Below, piece after piece: positions 1-10,965 of a stretch of 64,000 nucleotides of DNA. Both the position numbers and the translations under genes were made by a program. Below the pieces are notes generated by a model that was not told where the DNA came from, ran no database searches, and saw only the letters and a list, made by a program, of their open reading frames with translations. Source of the stretch: Gymnopus androsaceus JB14 (taxonomy: Eukaryota; Basidiomycota; Agaricomycetes; Agaricales; Omphalotaceae); contig ML769593.1 of the NCBI GenBank assembly GCA_009733575.1, positions 35,929-99,928 on the forward strand, given 5' to 3'. Position 1 is the stretch's first letter. Every line of letters starts with the position of its first letter.

Positions 1-105
1 GAAAATCGACGACTAAGGGGCGTGATTAGGTTGCTCGAAGAGCAGGCAGTCTCGAAAGATGCTGAAGTCAAGAGGCTGCGGAATGCACTTAATACTCACC
101 AGTAG
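1..105 (+). CDS. 3' end of an unidentified gene (coiled-coil tail)
   Basis: Frame 1 is open from the window edge for 34 codons to a TAG at 103-105. The peptide is charged with regularly spaced leucines (EENRRLRG-like start missing its first residue, LLEEQ, VKRLRNAL near the end), which looks like a C-terminal coiled coil. The start and any catalytic or DNA-binding domain lie outside the window, so no function can be given. It is listed because the frame is open to the edge and composition is protein-like. Confidence 0.5.
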   Translation, partial: ENRRLRGVIRLLEEQAVSKDAEVKRLRNALNTHQ

Positions 106-813
106 TAGTAATTGAATTTTGGGCATGTTGGAGGCATACTACACACTGTAATGTATTGAACAACATGAAAAGTGCCTTGCAGAATTGCTTGCACTTGAGA
201 GACACTTGAGCTTGAACGGCCGGAGCGTCTTGATCAAGCACAGCTTGGTAGGCTCTTCTCAAGCCTCAAGCTGCCGGACGTTTTGCTGATGCAGACAAAC
301 TCATCAGAAAACACCGAGCCTGTCTGGAGTGGTCAGGAGTGTCCATATTGGAAGTAGAAAAATAGACACCCCCCATGTACAAATAAGTACTCCAGGAGCG
401 CTCTGTACAGATGACAAGTCTATCAGACCTCTGAATTGATGTGTACATGATCCGAGTCACTATACACCAACAAAACGTGTGTGATGCGGCAGTACTCAAA
501 AGTGCCTAGCAGAGTTCCAGCTTTCCAGAGACTCAAGGACCTAGATGGTAAGCGCTGCCCTGGCCAGAGCTCCCAGAGGCCGGATTATTTTCTTATATGG
601 AGATTAAATATGCTGGGAGGCTCAGGCAAGTACTGTGAAATCTTATGTTTGCTAGGAAATTGGACGTTTGCCATCGCTAAAAACACATTTTGCTGATGTA
701 ATTTACCAATACCTTTTGATCCTGTACTTGTACTGCCACTAAGATTACCATTCAAGAGCACAAATAAGAGAGAGGAATAGCCTATGAGCTTCTTTGTATT
801 GAACAATAGATCT
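106..813. other. Gene-free spacer with two isolated repeat ends
   Basis: No convincing coding exon was seen. The sequence TTTTGCTGATG occurs near 283-293 and near 685-695. This is the inner-to-outer end of the inverted-repeat family whose complete members lie at 814-951 and 43481-43739, so these may be broken copies. Confidence 0.45.
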
Positions 814-951
814 CATCAGCAAAACCTGTATCAGCTGGGACCCTCTGGGAGCACTGTCAAGCGCTTGCCGGCACTGCCCAGGACTCGGCAGTGCCGGCAA
901 GCGCTTGCCAGTGCTCCCAGAGGGTCCCAGTCAATACAGGTTTTGCTGATG
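814..951. repeat. 138-bp near-perfect palindromic MITE-like element
   Basis: The left end CATCAGCAAAACCTGTA at 814-830 is the exact reverse complement of the right end at 935-951. The arms continue inward almost perfectly (CCCTCTGGGAGCACTG, CAAGCGCTTGCCGGCACTG) to a centre near 883, so the whole element can fold into one hairpin. No transposase gene is inside. The same termini bound the element at 43481-43739 and one end at 17000. Target-site duplication was not clear. Confidence 0.8.
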
Positions 952-999
952 CTGTCTAGTACAGGAAACTACTTACATGATTAACTATTTTTCAGCTTA

Positions 1000-1999
1000 T
1001 GTCCACCCGCCCCAATACCCTGAAGCTCCAGAGACAGAGTTGCCAGGGGCAGGCCCTCCAAAGGATCAGACCTAAAGGACTCTAAGTCCCATCCTGTTCC
1101 TACACCTCCCGCCGGTGAATGTGCGCCATTTACTATTAGTATTCCCGACTACCAGATGTTGCAAAACATCCGCAGTACCATTCATAACCAACAATGTGAT
1201 GTCCTGGCACTCTATTTTTCCCAAGGCTTCAGCTTCTTGAAAAGGGAGGGAGGGTGAATAGCTGGAATTCGGGACTCAAAGAGCATTCTGCTAGCGAGCC
1301 GAATGCGTGCTACAGTGGCAAGTATGAACAACTGCATAATTTTTACCTAGATACGCCAGTTGATGACAATTGAAAAGCATTCATGCAGCAAATGGTTACT
1401 CACGTCTATTTGGGAGGTTATCAGAAAGATTAACGATGAAAAGCTGAAAAAGTTCGCGAAATGGGTCTTCTTTGACGTTTCCCGTTTCTTCCTCTGGGAC
1501 GTACCTAAGTTCTTCCTATGGGACCTACCCCTAGCATCCTTCGAGCCTTGGGAAAGTGGGCCTGGAAGGCTTTGACAGTATGTTTGCCTGCATTTATAAA
1601 GGCTCTGGGAAGGACTGTGTGGAACGTTGTGAAGGGGCTGGGAGAGATAATTGGTCGCGCCATCAGTAGCATTGCTTCTGCAATCCACTCGCTTTTCATG
1701 GCCATCGCCACTTTCCTCCGCAACGTGACTCTCCAAGATGTCTTGCGTGCCTTTAAAGAGGCTCTCAATGCCATCTTATGCAACTGCCTTTGCTCGTGTG
1801 AAGAGGTATCAAGGGAGTGGCCAAAGCTATTGATAAGTTGTTATGTAGTTTGTTCGATATCTTTTGGTGGACTGGGAAAGCGCTAGTCCGAATAATACTT
1901 TTCGTGCCGGAGACTATTGGGCGGATTGTCTTGGAGATGGGGTCGTTGGCGGGGAAAGTTGGTAGGGAGATCGTGCTTCTCATCAATCCTAGGTTTTAG
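1000..1999 (+). pseudogene. Copy 1 of a tandem ankyrin/helix-rich gene, decayed
   Basis: At 1110-1250 the plus strand resembles the ankyrin-linked N-terminal part of copy 2, sharing NQQ.DVLALYFS, but it runs into a stop after a frame change. At 1518-1886 one frame encodes a helix-rich tract with ALGKWAWKALTV, LPAFIKALGRTVW and SIASAIHSLF. A second frame (1817-1999) continues the same tract to a stop. A single frameshift therefore splits the C-terminal region. The tract is rich in Leu/Ile/Ala with amphipathic character. The original product is unrecognised. Copies 2 and 3 follow downstream in the same orientation. Confidence 0.6.
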
Positions 2000-2155
2000 C
2001 GTTCCTTAGCCTCTAGAACACGATCTTTGTAGTTTGATCTTCGCCAGGAATTCATTAATCCCCCAAAGGCCTATGGGCTGCAAGTTATAGTGGTAGATGG
2101 ACGGAAATTCCTTCAAGATACATAGTAATTCGGTACGTGTACTTGTACTTTGATA

Positions 2156-2936
2156 TTATTTAGTATGAGTACTTGTGAGTTGATCATGCCGCTGTGCTAG
2201 CCTATCCAAATCTGCAGTGTTTATATTGTCATAAAACGCAGTGGATTGTATGGTGTCCGCCAAATCCCCATGTCCCGACTCCAAGTAAATAGCTCCAGTG
2301 CATTGCCCCGTTTCGCATTTTTTCCTTTCACCAGTCGCATCTGCACCATTCACCACCTTCACCTCATACCTATTCATGACAGGAAGCCATTGAGCCTGAC
2401 ATCCCTCCGAGAAAGTCCATGTCGGTGTGCCGACGAGGCGAAGGTGCCCGGCGGCGGCAGCAGCCAAAACGAATGCTCTGATTTTTGGTTCGAGTTGGTT
2501 TTTCTGAGCGTCGCTACATGGCGTATTCCGGATGGTAACTCTTGGGACCTCGGCGTCCCGGTTCGAAATTTCAAAATCGTGGAACTGTTCTTTTGTCCAG
2601 TAGGTGATAGTGACTCTCGAGTTTACACCCTTGGCTATGTTGTCGGGCCGGGATGCAACAATTTTGGTGGAGTCTTTGGGCGAGGATGGGGGTGTGATAT
2701 ATTTGGCTTCGACAGGGTGTTGGTCTTTAGTGTTCATTGGTGCAAGTGGTGCCGCAGGTTTGGGTTTAACTTCAGCGAGCTGATGACAACGGGTTGGTGA
2801 AGTATTGAAGTCAGTAAGGCGTGACAGTGCAGGATTGATATTAGCATTGGTAGCTCACAGTGACGGGTACCGCACAGACAGTCGACACAGTCAAGAAAGC
2901 TGAAGCTGCAATAAACAAGTAGCCGCTGAGACGCAT
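2156..2936 (-). CDS. Small secreted protein, two exons, unknown function
   Basis: Exon 1 (2936-2859, 26 codons) encodes a clear signal peptide: MRLSGY, then a hydrophobic run, then CAVPVT. A GTGAGC donor and CATCAG acceptor remove 79 nt and join in phase 0 to exon 2 (2779-2156), giving 233 residues. The mature part starts with a Pro/Lys-rich stretch and contains four cysteines (NTPCSD, EGCQ, KKCETGQC), with WTKEQFHDF and GAIYLESGHG. The size, signal peptide and lack of a known domain fit a small secreted protein, such as an effector candidate, but no function can be read from the sequence. It lies opposite and between two decayed ankyrin-gene copies. Confidence 0.75.
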
Positions 2937-3258
2937 TGGACAGTGTTTAGAAAATAAGGTTCCTGTGTTGCTATCGATTAATGAATGAGAAGTAATTTTG
3001 ACGGAATGAAGTGACCGGGATGGTAAACTCGACCAGCGAGTGAAGGGGACCAAAAAAAAAGTTACATCGTTGGCTTTTAAAGATCTTAGAAGGATGGAAG
3101 GATGGAAGGATAGACGGCAGTTCTATTACACGGCGGCACATCAAAGATACTAGCATCAAGTTTCCATCACCAATTGATAGACGCGTAATATGCTCAGTAT
3201 CCTGAAGTACTGAAGCTACCCAAAAAGACTGTGTCGACGGTCGTGCTGAGAACAAAGA

Positions 3259-3983
3259 TTAATTAGGCGCGCAGTGCCCAAACGCCTTCCTTCCAACTTC
3301 CTTCAGCTGCTTAATGCTTGACTTGAACCTCGAATCTGATTCTAACGCAGCTCTGAATAATCGATGTGGCGTGAACCTCGAATTCGGCCTGGAATTCAAT
3401 GCTTTATTGGAAACCGCAAGAGTTGGACTTGACTGTAATTTGCGACCTGAAAAAAGGAGACTCCAGTCGCGTAAAGATGTAGCGAAGCTCATGGATAAAT
3501 CGGTTGTGTAGGTTCGTTATCGTTACAGTCTGCTTGAATTCCTGCTGATATTCTACTTTGGATAGATGCTATGCTTTCGGGCACTCGCCAAGCTCTCTTC
3601 CAACTTTCCTGGTCGACTCCAAATTGTCCATCTGAAATTTTAGATGCCGCTGGCACATCCTCGTAATGAACGGCATCCATTTTGACTATGTTCTACCTGC
3701 ATAGAAAGGAGATATCGCACAAGCAAGAAGACCAATGCTAGGGTTTTAATGACTCGGGCTCCTGCGTTGCGCTCGTTTACTTGCTGATGGTCGGATTCGG
3801 CCTTCTTGTCGTCGCTGTATCTTTCGGAATGTCCCTCCATCCGATGTCAGGGGAAGAAAGATCTTGGAAGATCCTGTTACCGAGGAGTTCTACAATCCTT
3901 TTCGCAACTTTGACTCGTGGGGCAGTGGCAAGGCAGTAGAGCAGGAGGATAGATGAAGTGTTGTACGGATTCATGATAACCAA
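3259..3983 (-). other. Possible multi-exon unknown gene, unresolved
   Basis: Several short minus-strand open segments follow one another (3983-3777, 3840-3640, 3680-3489, 3492-3259). The first has a protein-like start (MNPYNTSSILLLY, then RVKVAKRIVELLGNRIF). The last two include VDQESWKRAWRVPESIASI and KQLKEVGRKAFGHC. I could not join them with confident splice sites and recognise no family. They may be one short spliced gene or a pseudogene. Confidence 0.25.
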
Positions 3984-4164
3984 GCGCAGTACGCATTTTC
4001 GACGTAGGAAAGTCGATGTGAGGCTCTAGTACGTGTTCAAATGACTAGTATAAATTGTACAACACCTTTTCCTACATAGCCTAAATCGGTAATTCGGGCA
4101 ACTGCATACATTAAATCACACGGCTCGACAGGTTCTGAAAGACATTATAAGCAAGTAAAGCTGG

Positions 4165-5687
4165 TTGTCGAAATCATGGCAATTCACAAATCAAGCTCAC
4201 TTTGAACGATGTCCAGCCCACGCCCTGCTCCAGCTTACATTCATCCGCTCCACTATCCTGAAGCCTCCGAGACAGAATCGGCGGAGTCAGGGCTTTCCAA
4301 AGGAGCGAATCCTCCTTCGTCAAACGACTCCAAGTTCTACACCTCCCGCCGACGAATATGCTCCATTACTGGATGAGCACACTGACTCTTATACCATTTC
4401 CCACTACGAGATGTCTCGAAACATTCTCGGCGCCTTTTACAACCAACAATACGACGTCCTAGCACTTTACTTCTCCAAAGGTATCAGCCCCGATCATCTC
4501 ACCTGCCTCGGCAACACACCTCTCCTTCTAGCCATTCGCAAGGGCGACTTGAAGATGTGCAAATTTCTCCTTGAACATGGTGCGAGGGCGGATAGCTGGA
4601 ATTCCGGACTGGAGGATCCTTCAATGCCCAAGCCTTTGATAGTGAATCAGTGACCTGCGTAATTTTTACCTAGATTCGCCCGCTAGTGGCGATTCAAAGG
4701 CATTCTTGAAGCGAGTGAAGGCCTTTCAGAAGGAGCTTTTGAAAGATAAGTCTAGACAACGATATCACTATGATAAACGGAAGAACAGAAATTTTCTCTA
4801 TCCATCTCGGACGCCATGATGGTCAAGCTGCTTGTTGAACGGTGCGGATCCGGATGTGGTGGCCCCGGATGGCCTAACTGCATTTCGGATTGCAAAGGAT
4901 GCTGGACATGGAGGTGTGGCTAAGTTTTTGCCCCCGAGTAGGAAGAGGATAATGCGAAGGATTAAATGTGAGTTTTTCTCTCAAGTTCCAACTGACCGAA
5001 TCCTAATCCTTGTTTCTCGTTAGTCAGGAGTCGTAAACCCATACACAAGATCAAAAAGATCGGGACTGAAATCTACGATTACTGCAGGTTCGGGCAAGTC
5101 CCAAAATTCTTGGTCTGGGATGTTCCGAAATGGGCCCTGACGTCGTTCTAAAAAGCTATTACCCATGAACAGACGAAAAGGTCAGTGAGATGGATCTGTA
5201 TTGACGGGTCCTGGTTCATCTTTCGGGATGCCATCCCGCTCATTCTTCGGGAATGGGCAAGGGGACGTGGAAATACCTGACGGTACACTTTCCTGCTTTT
5301 GTCAAGACACTGGGGAAGACTGTATGGAAGGCTAGAAAGGGGACGGGAGAGATCATTGGATTTGGCCCCATCATCAGTAACATTGCTTCTGCTATCCATT
5401 CGCTTTTCGACGGATTTATTACCCTCATGCGACAAGTCACTCTCAAAGACACCTTGGGTGCCTTTGAAGTCTTTAAAGTGATCTTGAACGCTGTTTTCGT
5501 GGAACTGCCTCTATTTGTGTGGAAAGATGTGAAGGGGCTGGCGAAGGCTCTTTACCAGTCGTTCGTTGGTTTGATCCTCTCCTGGTGGACTGCGACGCTG
5601 TTATCACATAGTTTGATTGTCCTTTCCCTGGTGGGCTGCACAATCTATCTGGGAGCTATTCAAAAAGACCTCACGCGGTCTTCGTGA
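4165..5687 (+). pseudogene. Copy 2 of the tandem ankyrin/helix-rich gene, best preserved
   Basis: Three segments belong together. 4211-4650 encodes a Pro/Ser-rich leader then an ankyrin repeat (GNTPLLLAIRKGD, KFLLEHGA). 4680-4980 encodes SKAFLKRVKAFQKELL and a second ankyrin unit (NGADPDVVAPDGLTAFRIAKDAG). 5253-5687 encodes the helix-rich C-terminal region with two hydrophobic, membrane-like stretches near its end. Breaks are visible: a frame change near 4340, where copy 1 has about 11 extra bases, and a one-base loss near 4838 that breaks MVKLLVE from NGADPD. Ankyrin repeats mediate protein binding in general; the partner is unknown. The whole protein matches no family I can name. Confidence 0.6.
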
Positions 5688-5696
5688 CCTGAGCAG

Positions 5697-6250
5697 GTGG
5701 ATGTGAAGGTTTTTCACTGTGTTCTTGCCTGCGGCCTTCAAGGTTCTCGGGAAGTGGTTATGGAAGGCACTGACGGTCAGCTTACTGCATTGGTTGGGGT
5801 AATTGGCAGTGCTTTTGGAAATGTTTGTTCATTTGCCTGCATTCGTCAAGGCTATTGGGACGGGCGTATCAACGTTTCTAATGGAATTGGGGGGGGCTTA
5901 TTGAGCGCGCTACGAGTAGCATTGCATCCGCCATCCATTCAATGGCCATTCTCACTTTCCTTCACAGTGTCACCCTTCAAGATGTAGTGTACGCCTTTAA
6001 AGAGGCCTTTGATGCTGTCTTCGTGCAATCCACTCTATTAGCGTGGAAGGGTATGACGAGAATGGTGAAGGCTTTGGATAAACTCATGACTGATCTTTTT
6101 GACATCTTCTGGTCGATTGCGAAACTTATGGTGCGGATCAAGTGTGGATAATACTTTTTGTACCGGAGAAAATTGGGAAGATGATGTTGGAAATTGGGTC
6201 TTTGCTTGGGAGATTTTCAGAGAAATCATTCTTTTCAACTTTTCATTGAT
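5697..6250 (+). pseudogene. Copy 3, C-terminal part only, of the ankyrin/helix-rich gene
   Basis: This segment repeats the helix-rich C-terminal region of copies 1 and 2, for example HLPAFVKAIGT, then IASAIHS, then VTLQDVVYAFKEAFDAVF and KALDKLMTDLFDIFW. The last motif matches copy 1 (IDKLLCSLFDIFW) better than copy 2. Frames change at least twice (near 5900 and 5945). No ankyrin part precedes it, so it is a 5'-truncated duplicate. Confidence 0.6.
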
Positions 6251-7031
6251 CCTAGGTAGTCTGTAGTACCTTTCTTATACGGCCGGCGGGCACGCGTACG
6301 GGAAGGCTGAAACTATCTATATAAACTTTGCGTACCGGTTTCGTTAGCTAGGAGTATTTTGATTCAGGCTTGAGTTGCAGTCCAAGTACCTTCGGGTGTG
6401 GATGAGGACGAACAGTAGAATTTTACACCCAGAACGAAAGATTTTAACGTTGTCCGGATCCGCATGCCAAGCTGTCCGAATCTGTTCTCGGGCATACTAC
6501 TACCGAGTTCATCGAGCCTTGGCCTTAGCTGGAAGTTAGGAGCAAAGATGAGCAGTAAACCAGTACTAACCCGATTCAATTGAATCTGAGTCTGGGAATA
6601 GTTCTATATCTTTATCCTCCATAGTGTCATGAAAAATCTGCCAAGAAATTGGATCCACCGAAACCCCATGCTCCGTCTCCTTACCATCCCAAAACACTTT
6701 GCATTGAGATTCAGCTTCTCATTTCTAATCAGTTCGCACTTTCTATCCGCTCCAGTGTATGATCTTAAAGTCCGGGAAAACAAATTACTTGTTATTGTCT
6801 GTGATGATTCGCTATCCTGTGACTTGAATCTCCATTGTTCCAAAGTATTTCGATGGATCAGAGTTCCTTTTTTGAGCTCGAGCATGAACATAAACTCTGA
6901 GTCTTGTGGCAACTCGTCGGAAAGGTGATATACAAGGTTACATTTACAACAATACAGTACGCTATGATACACGCAAGTACTTCATAGCCCCATATGCATA
7001 AGTTGAACGCCGTTGCTTGGAAGAATCAAGA
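6251..7031. other. Spacer with a 122-codon minus-strand ORF of unknown value
   Basis: The stretch separates copy 3 from the 3' end of the OPT gene. A minus-strand ORF at 6604-6972 begins MYHSVLYCCKCNLVYHL and is followed by Ser/Arg-rich sequence. It has no recognisable domain, and an overlapping ORF exists on the plus strand. It may be chance or 3' untranslated sequence of the transporter gene. Confidence 0.2.
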
Positions 7032-10000
7032 TCAGGACCAATTTCGAGGTCTGTCACAACAAGTCAGGATGAGAAAAGCCACATAAATTTTCAACTGAAG
7101 CTTACCCAAAGCCTTCCGGAGGGGGAGTGAGGAGGGACGTCTGTCTTCCATCGGCCGTGTTGAGGAATACCTGCGAATATATTGCATAAGCACCCGAAGC
7201 TACATGGAATGAGCCTGCAAAACTAACCGTATTTCCCCACCATTTCTGGATGCTTTGAGTGAGACAGTAGTTAGTCTAAATGATAGTGCATGATGTCTAT
7301 TCTAGAGCTTACGTGTCTCCACCAATTGTACCAGCTTTGGGGAACTCCAAACAAAAGAAGATCACCACAGTGGAAACTGCGACTCCGGAGTCTGCACCAG
7401 GATTGTTCTGAGTTGAAAGAAGCATGAGAAGAAGAATACTGACCCATAGCGGCTAAGGAAATCGTTGAGAAAATATACAAGATCAAGTAAGAAGTGAGCT
7501 GACCTGAGAGGACATAGTTATACTTTGACCACCAAGAGAAGGATCTGCGGCGAATAACGTATTGGAAGATAAATCCAACGATGGCCCATGGCACGAAGTT
7601 GATGGAAGTTGCAGGAGGCAGAAGCTAACATAAAATGAATCTCTATGTGATATCGTTTGAACGAGTTTAGACGTACTCCAGTCCCAGTGAAGATGACGGG
7701 GAAGCTACAAAAAAATAAGGAAATAAATTTGATCTAATATCGAGGCACATACTTGACATAACGGACCCAACTGTTAGGCCATTTCAGAGTGGCGAGGTAG
7801 TGCAAGACGGGTGCAAGGAACCCAGCAAGGAAGAAGTACAACAGACCTGGGAGAGAGCTTGAGTGGTATCTTGCATGAGAGAAGCCCACTAACCGTTGTA
7901 CGTTGCTCCGGCAGAGAAGATTCTTTTGGGACCGATTACACCTATTACACATGGTCATCAGCAAGTTGTTGTGCGCTGCATAGGGAGACTAAGTAATACC
8001 CCATATGATACTGGCGGTTCCAAACACCGTCGTGTTTGGACAAACAAAACCGTCAGGTTGGTGAGCGTCACAGATTCCTTTTCGAAAGTTTAAAAAAAAT
8101 TATGTTCATGGTAAACAAAAATCACATGCCTTCGATGTTGGTGAACATCCAAGCTTGAACTCCCAGTTGTGTGGTTCCAGCGACAGCAGCTGCGATTACC
8201 TGAGCGAGGAACATGGTCCTTGGAGGTTTACATTTTGGTTGGTTTTTACATTCTGCGAGAAGACTTTGCGTTGCTCACCTTGGAGGAATCTCGAAAACAT
8301 AAGGTTAATTTTACTTCTCAAGCACGCAAACCAAACCTACCTTCATGTAGTGACCCAGTTTAAGGTCTTGCGTAAATTGCAGGGCTAATGAAAGCACAAG
8401 GTGAGTGAATTTTACATCTCAAACAGGCAAATCATACCTTGTGCCATTGTAATGTATCCCCATGTCTTGAACATCATCATGGCAATTGGACGACCAGGTA
8501 AAGCATAGCCAATAATAAGCTCGGTGATAACATTGAGACCAACTGGAAGATACGAGGAGTTCAGTAACCGAAGATAAATCGAATAAAAATCACACGCATG
8601 CCTTGCTGGTTGGTGATAGCTTGAATGATACCAATGGGAATGGTGTAGAAGAAGGCTATAGAACAAGTTACGTGGTTTAGCCCCGCGGAGAAAGTTGTGT
8701 AATAAAACTCACAGATCACAAGGGCAAGGATAAAGTACTGAACCGGGAACTTTGTGTCCCACACTGTGATAGATATTACACCGAACACGAACATGACCAC
8801 TAAAAGAATGCTCAATTGTGTGCTTTCAAACAAGAAGGCTTTAGGGGACTCACCGAAGGTAACTATAAACCACCAGTTGGGCACCTGAGGGTAGCGAGAC
8901 ATAAGCCTGGCATGAATATCATTCTGTTCATGAATGGAGCGGCGGGCCTGCGACCAAATTTGCTTGCGGTAGAACAAGCTAAGATAGATGAGCATGTGTT
9001 CTTCCATAAGGAGATTTGGCATACATCGTGTGTGTCAGTGTCCCTGTCACACTGGCAAAGGACAATCCTAAAGGAAAAGGAAATCAGAGGATTACTTCCA
9101 AACACACATTTCGCAAACTTACCATAAGCAAGAGCAAAGGTTACTGACAAGTACAAGGGACTGTATGCTTGATACGCGGCCTCATTGAATGTTCCATCCG
9201 AATTGGTGATCTTGGAAACGTCGTATGGCTGGCCAGTATTGTCAAAGGACCCATCATTCAAAACTCTGTCACTCAAGTGAGCAACAATAGTGAGACCGAG
9301 TATTTAGAAAACATACGGAAGGTAGGATGAAAACCAGGTGTTGGTGTACTTTTGTGACTGGCGTCAGGAAATTTCCAGCAATGAAAATACCAGACACATA
9401 CGTAAAGAATAGGGGCGACGAGCCCTGCAAGATATAGTTCAGACAGGGTTCATGCAATTAGATCGGAGCACTCACAATAGAAGAACACAAACGCGAAGGC
9501 CACGTTCGCCTACAGTATAAACCATATAAAGATACAGTAGATAGACAGTAGGATTGCAATCTTACCTCAGCCCACCAAGGCGTCGCTAATGGGGAACCGG
9601 TATATGCAATCTGAAACGACTTTTAAAACCTTAAAGTCCTGTGGAATACTGTAAAATATTACCTGAGCCCAGTCGAAAGTGAGCATGCTCATTCCGAGCC
9701 CAGATTCGTACTATATATCATCCATCAAAAGTTTTGCATAAAGAATTTGTAACGGAAAACTTACCCCGAACATCTGGTTAACCTTGATATTATCCGGAAC
9801 GATCCAACAGACCCAGGAGAAATAACTCAACGCTTGGAAAGCGTACCCAGGCAAAAAGTACCACGAGAAGGAGCCAAGGAATGCGTAGAGGAAGAAACGT
9901 TCGCGACTGATACCTCCTCGTTTCCCCATTCCTGCATACTGTGTTGCGTGCAGGGTGTTGAAAAGTGCACAAGTAACCAAGTTCGTAGGCCAAATCATTG

Positions 10001-10965
10001 AGGGAGGCTGAACAAGGAATCTTCGGCAAATACCGCCGATAGAGAAACCGATAAGCTGGGTAGACATGACCATCAACCACTGATAACTAAAGTTGAACGT
10101 TTGGTTGTAGAATACGCGCTGAACAGCGACGATATCTGTCGACATACATTATCAGCACAGTAGAAGGAAACCTCAAAATAGAGAACGAGCCTGTGGCATA
10201 AGCTGACTGGTAACCGACTGTAGCCATGATCGTAATGAGGACCTAGACAAGCATAAGCACATTCAGGATGTCGTTCACGACAAAGTGTAACTTACGTGCT
10301 CCTTGATGGTGAAAGGTCCAGGATTCAATTCGATACCAAACACTTTGACTTTTGGAACGAATCTGGCCCACGCACGACCGACAGGGAAAGCAAGCAATTG
10401 TGCCACAAGACCAGTAATTGTGACCGATGGAAACCGGAAAAAGAAGAACTGGTTGAGTCCCTAGGAATCAGTAAAGCTCCCAATTAGTATCCGGTTTCCT
10501 TTTTTTCGGAAGACATGTCCGCTCACAGGGATCACGACTGGAATATGGTCACTTGGTCAACAACAGGAGAGCAGACGGACAAAGCGGAAAAGACGAACTG
10601 GCCCAGATAAATCCGATGAACCACGCCCGGAGTGAACTGACGGGGAGGGATGGGTCATCCGTGTTCGCCACAGCAGATCTAACCTCGGGATAGGGAGAAT
10701 CATCCTCTGTGGTCTTTAATTGAGCTTAGACTCAATAAAAAGGGAAAAATAGAACCAACCTAGTACTCCTTCGATGGCAGCGTCCTTGTCGATATTAGGA
10801 TCATCGAAATCGGGAATGGCGATTGCTTCGACAGCCTCTGAAGTGAAGTGGGACTATGAGTATATGGGACTATGGTACATCGTTCGGAAAGTCACCTATG
10901 TCGTCCTGGGCGAGCCCCTTCTCGGGGTCTGCAAAATCTGCGCTCTGCTTTTCTTCAAGCGACAT
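7032..10965 (-). CDS. Oligopeptide transporter, OPT family
   Basis: Proton-coupled OPT transporters of the fungal plasma membrane import small peptides or related compounds. The start ATG is at 10965-10963 and the stop TGA at 7034-7032. My model has 31 exons that keep frame throughout and total 782 codons with the stop, close to the usual family length. Family motifs in order: [120 protein letters not shown] and a C-terminal PPPEGFGP. Many hydrophobic segments run through it. Exons of 9 nt (7444-7452) and 11 nt (8279-8289 and 10527-10537) are needed to keep motif and frame. Two introns start with GC (10190 and 8129). The donor after exon 10, near 9472, is the least certain join. No inactivating lesion was seen. 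Confidence 0.93.

Noticed and set aside
7811..9127. Plus-strand ORFs within the OPT gene
   Set aside because: They cross OPT exons and introns on the opposite strand and have no protein character.
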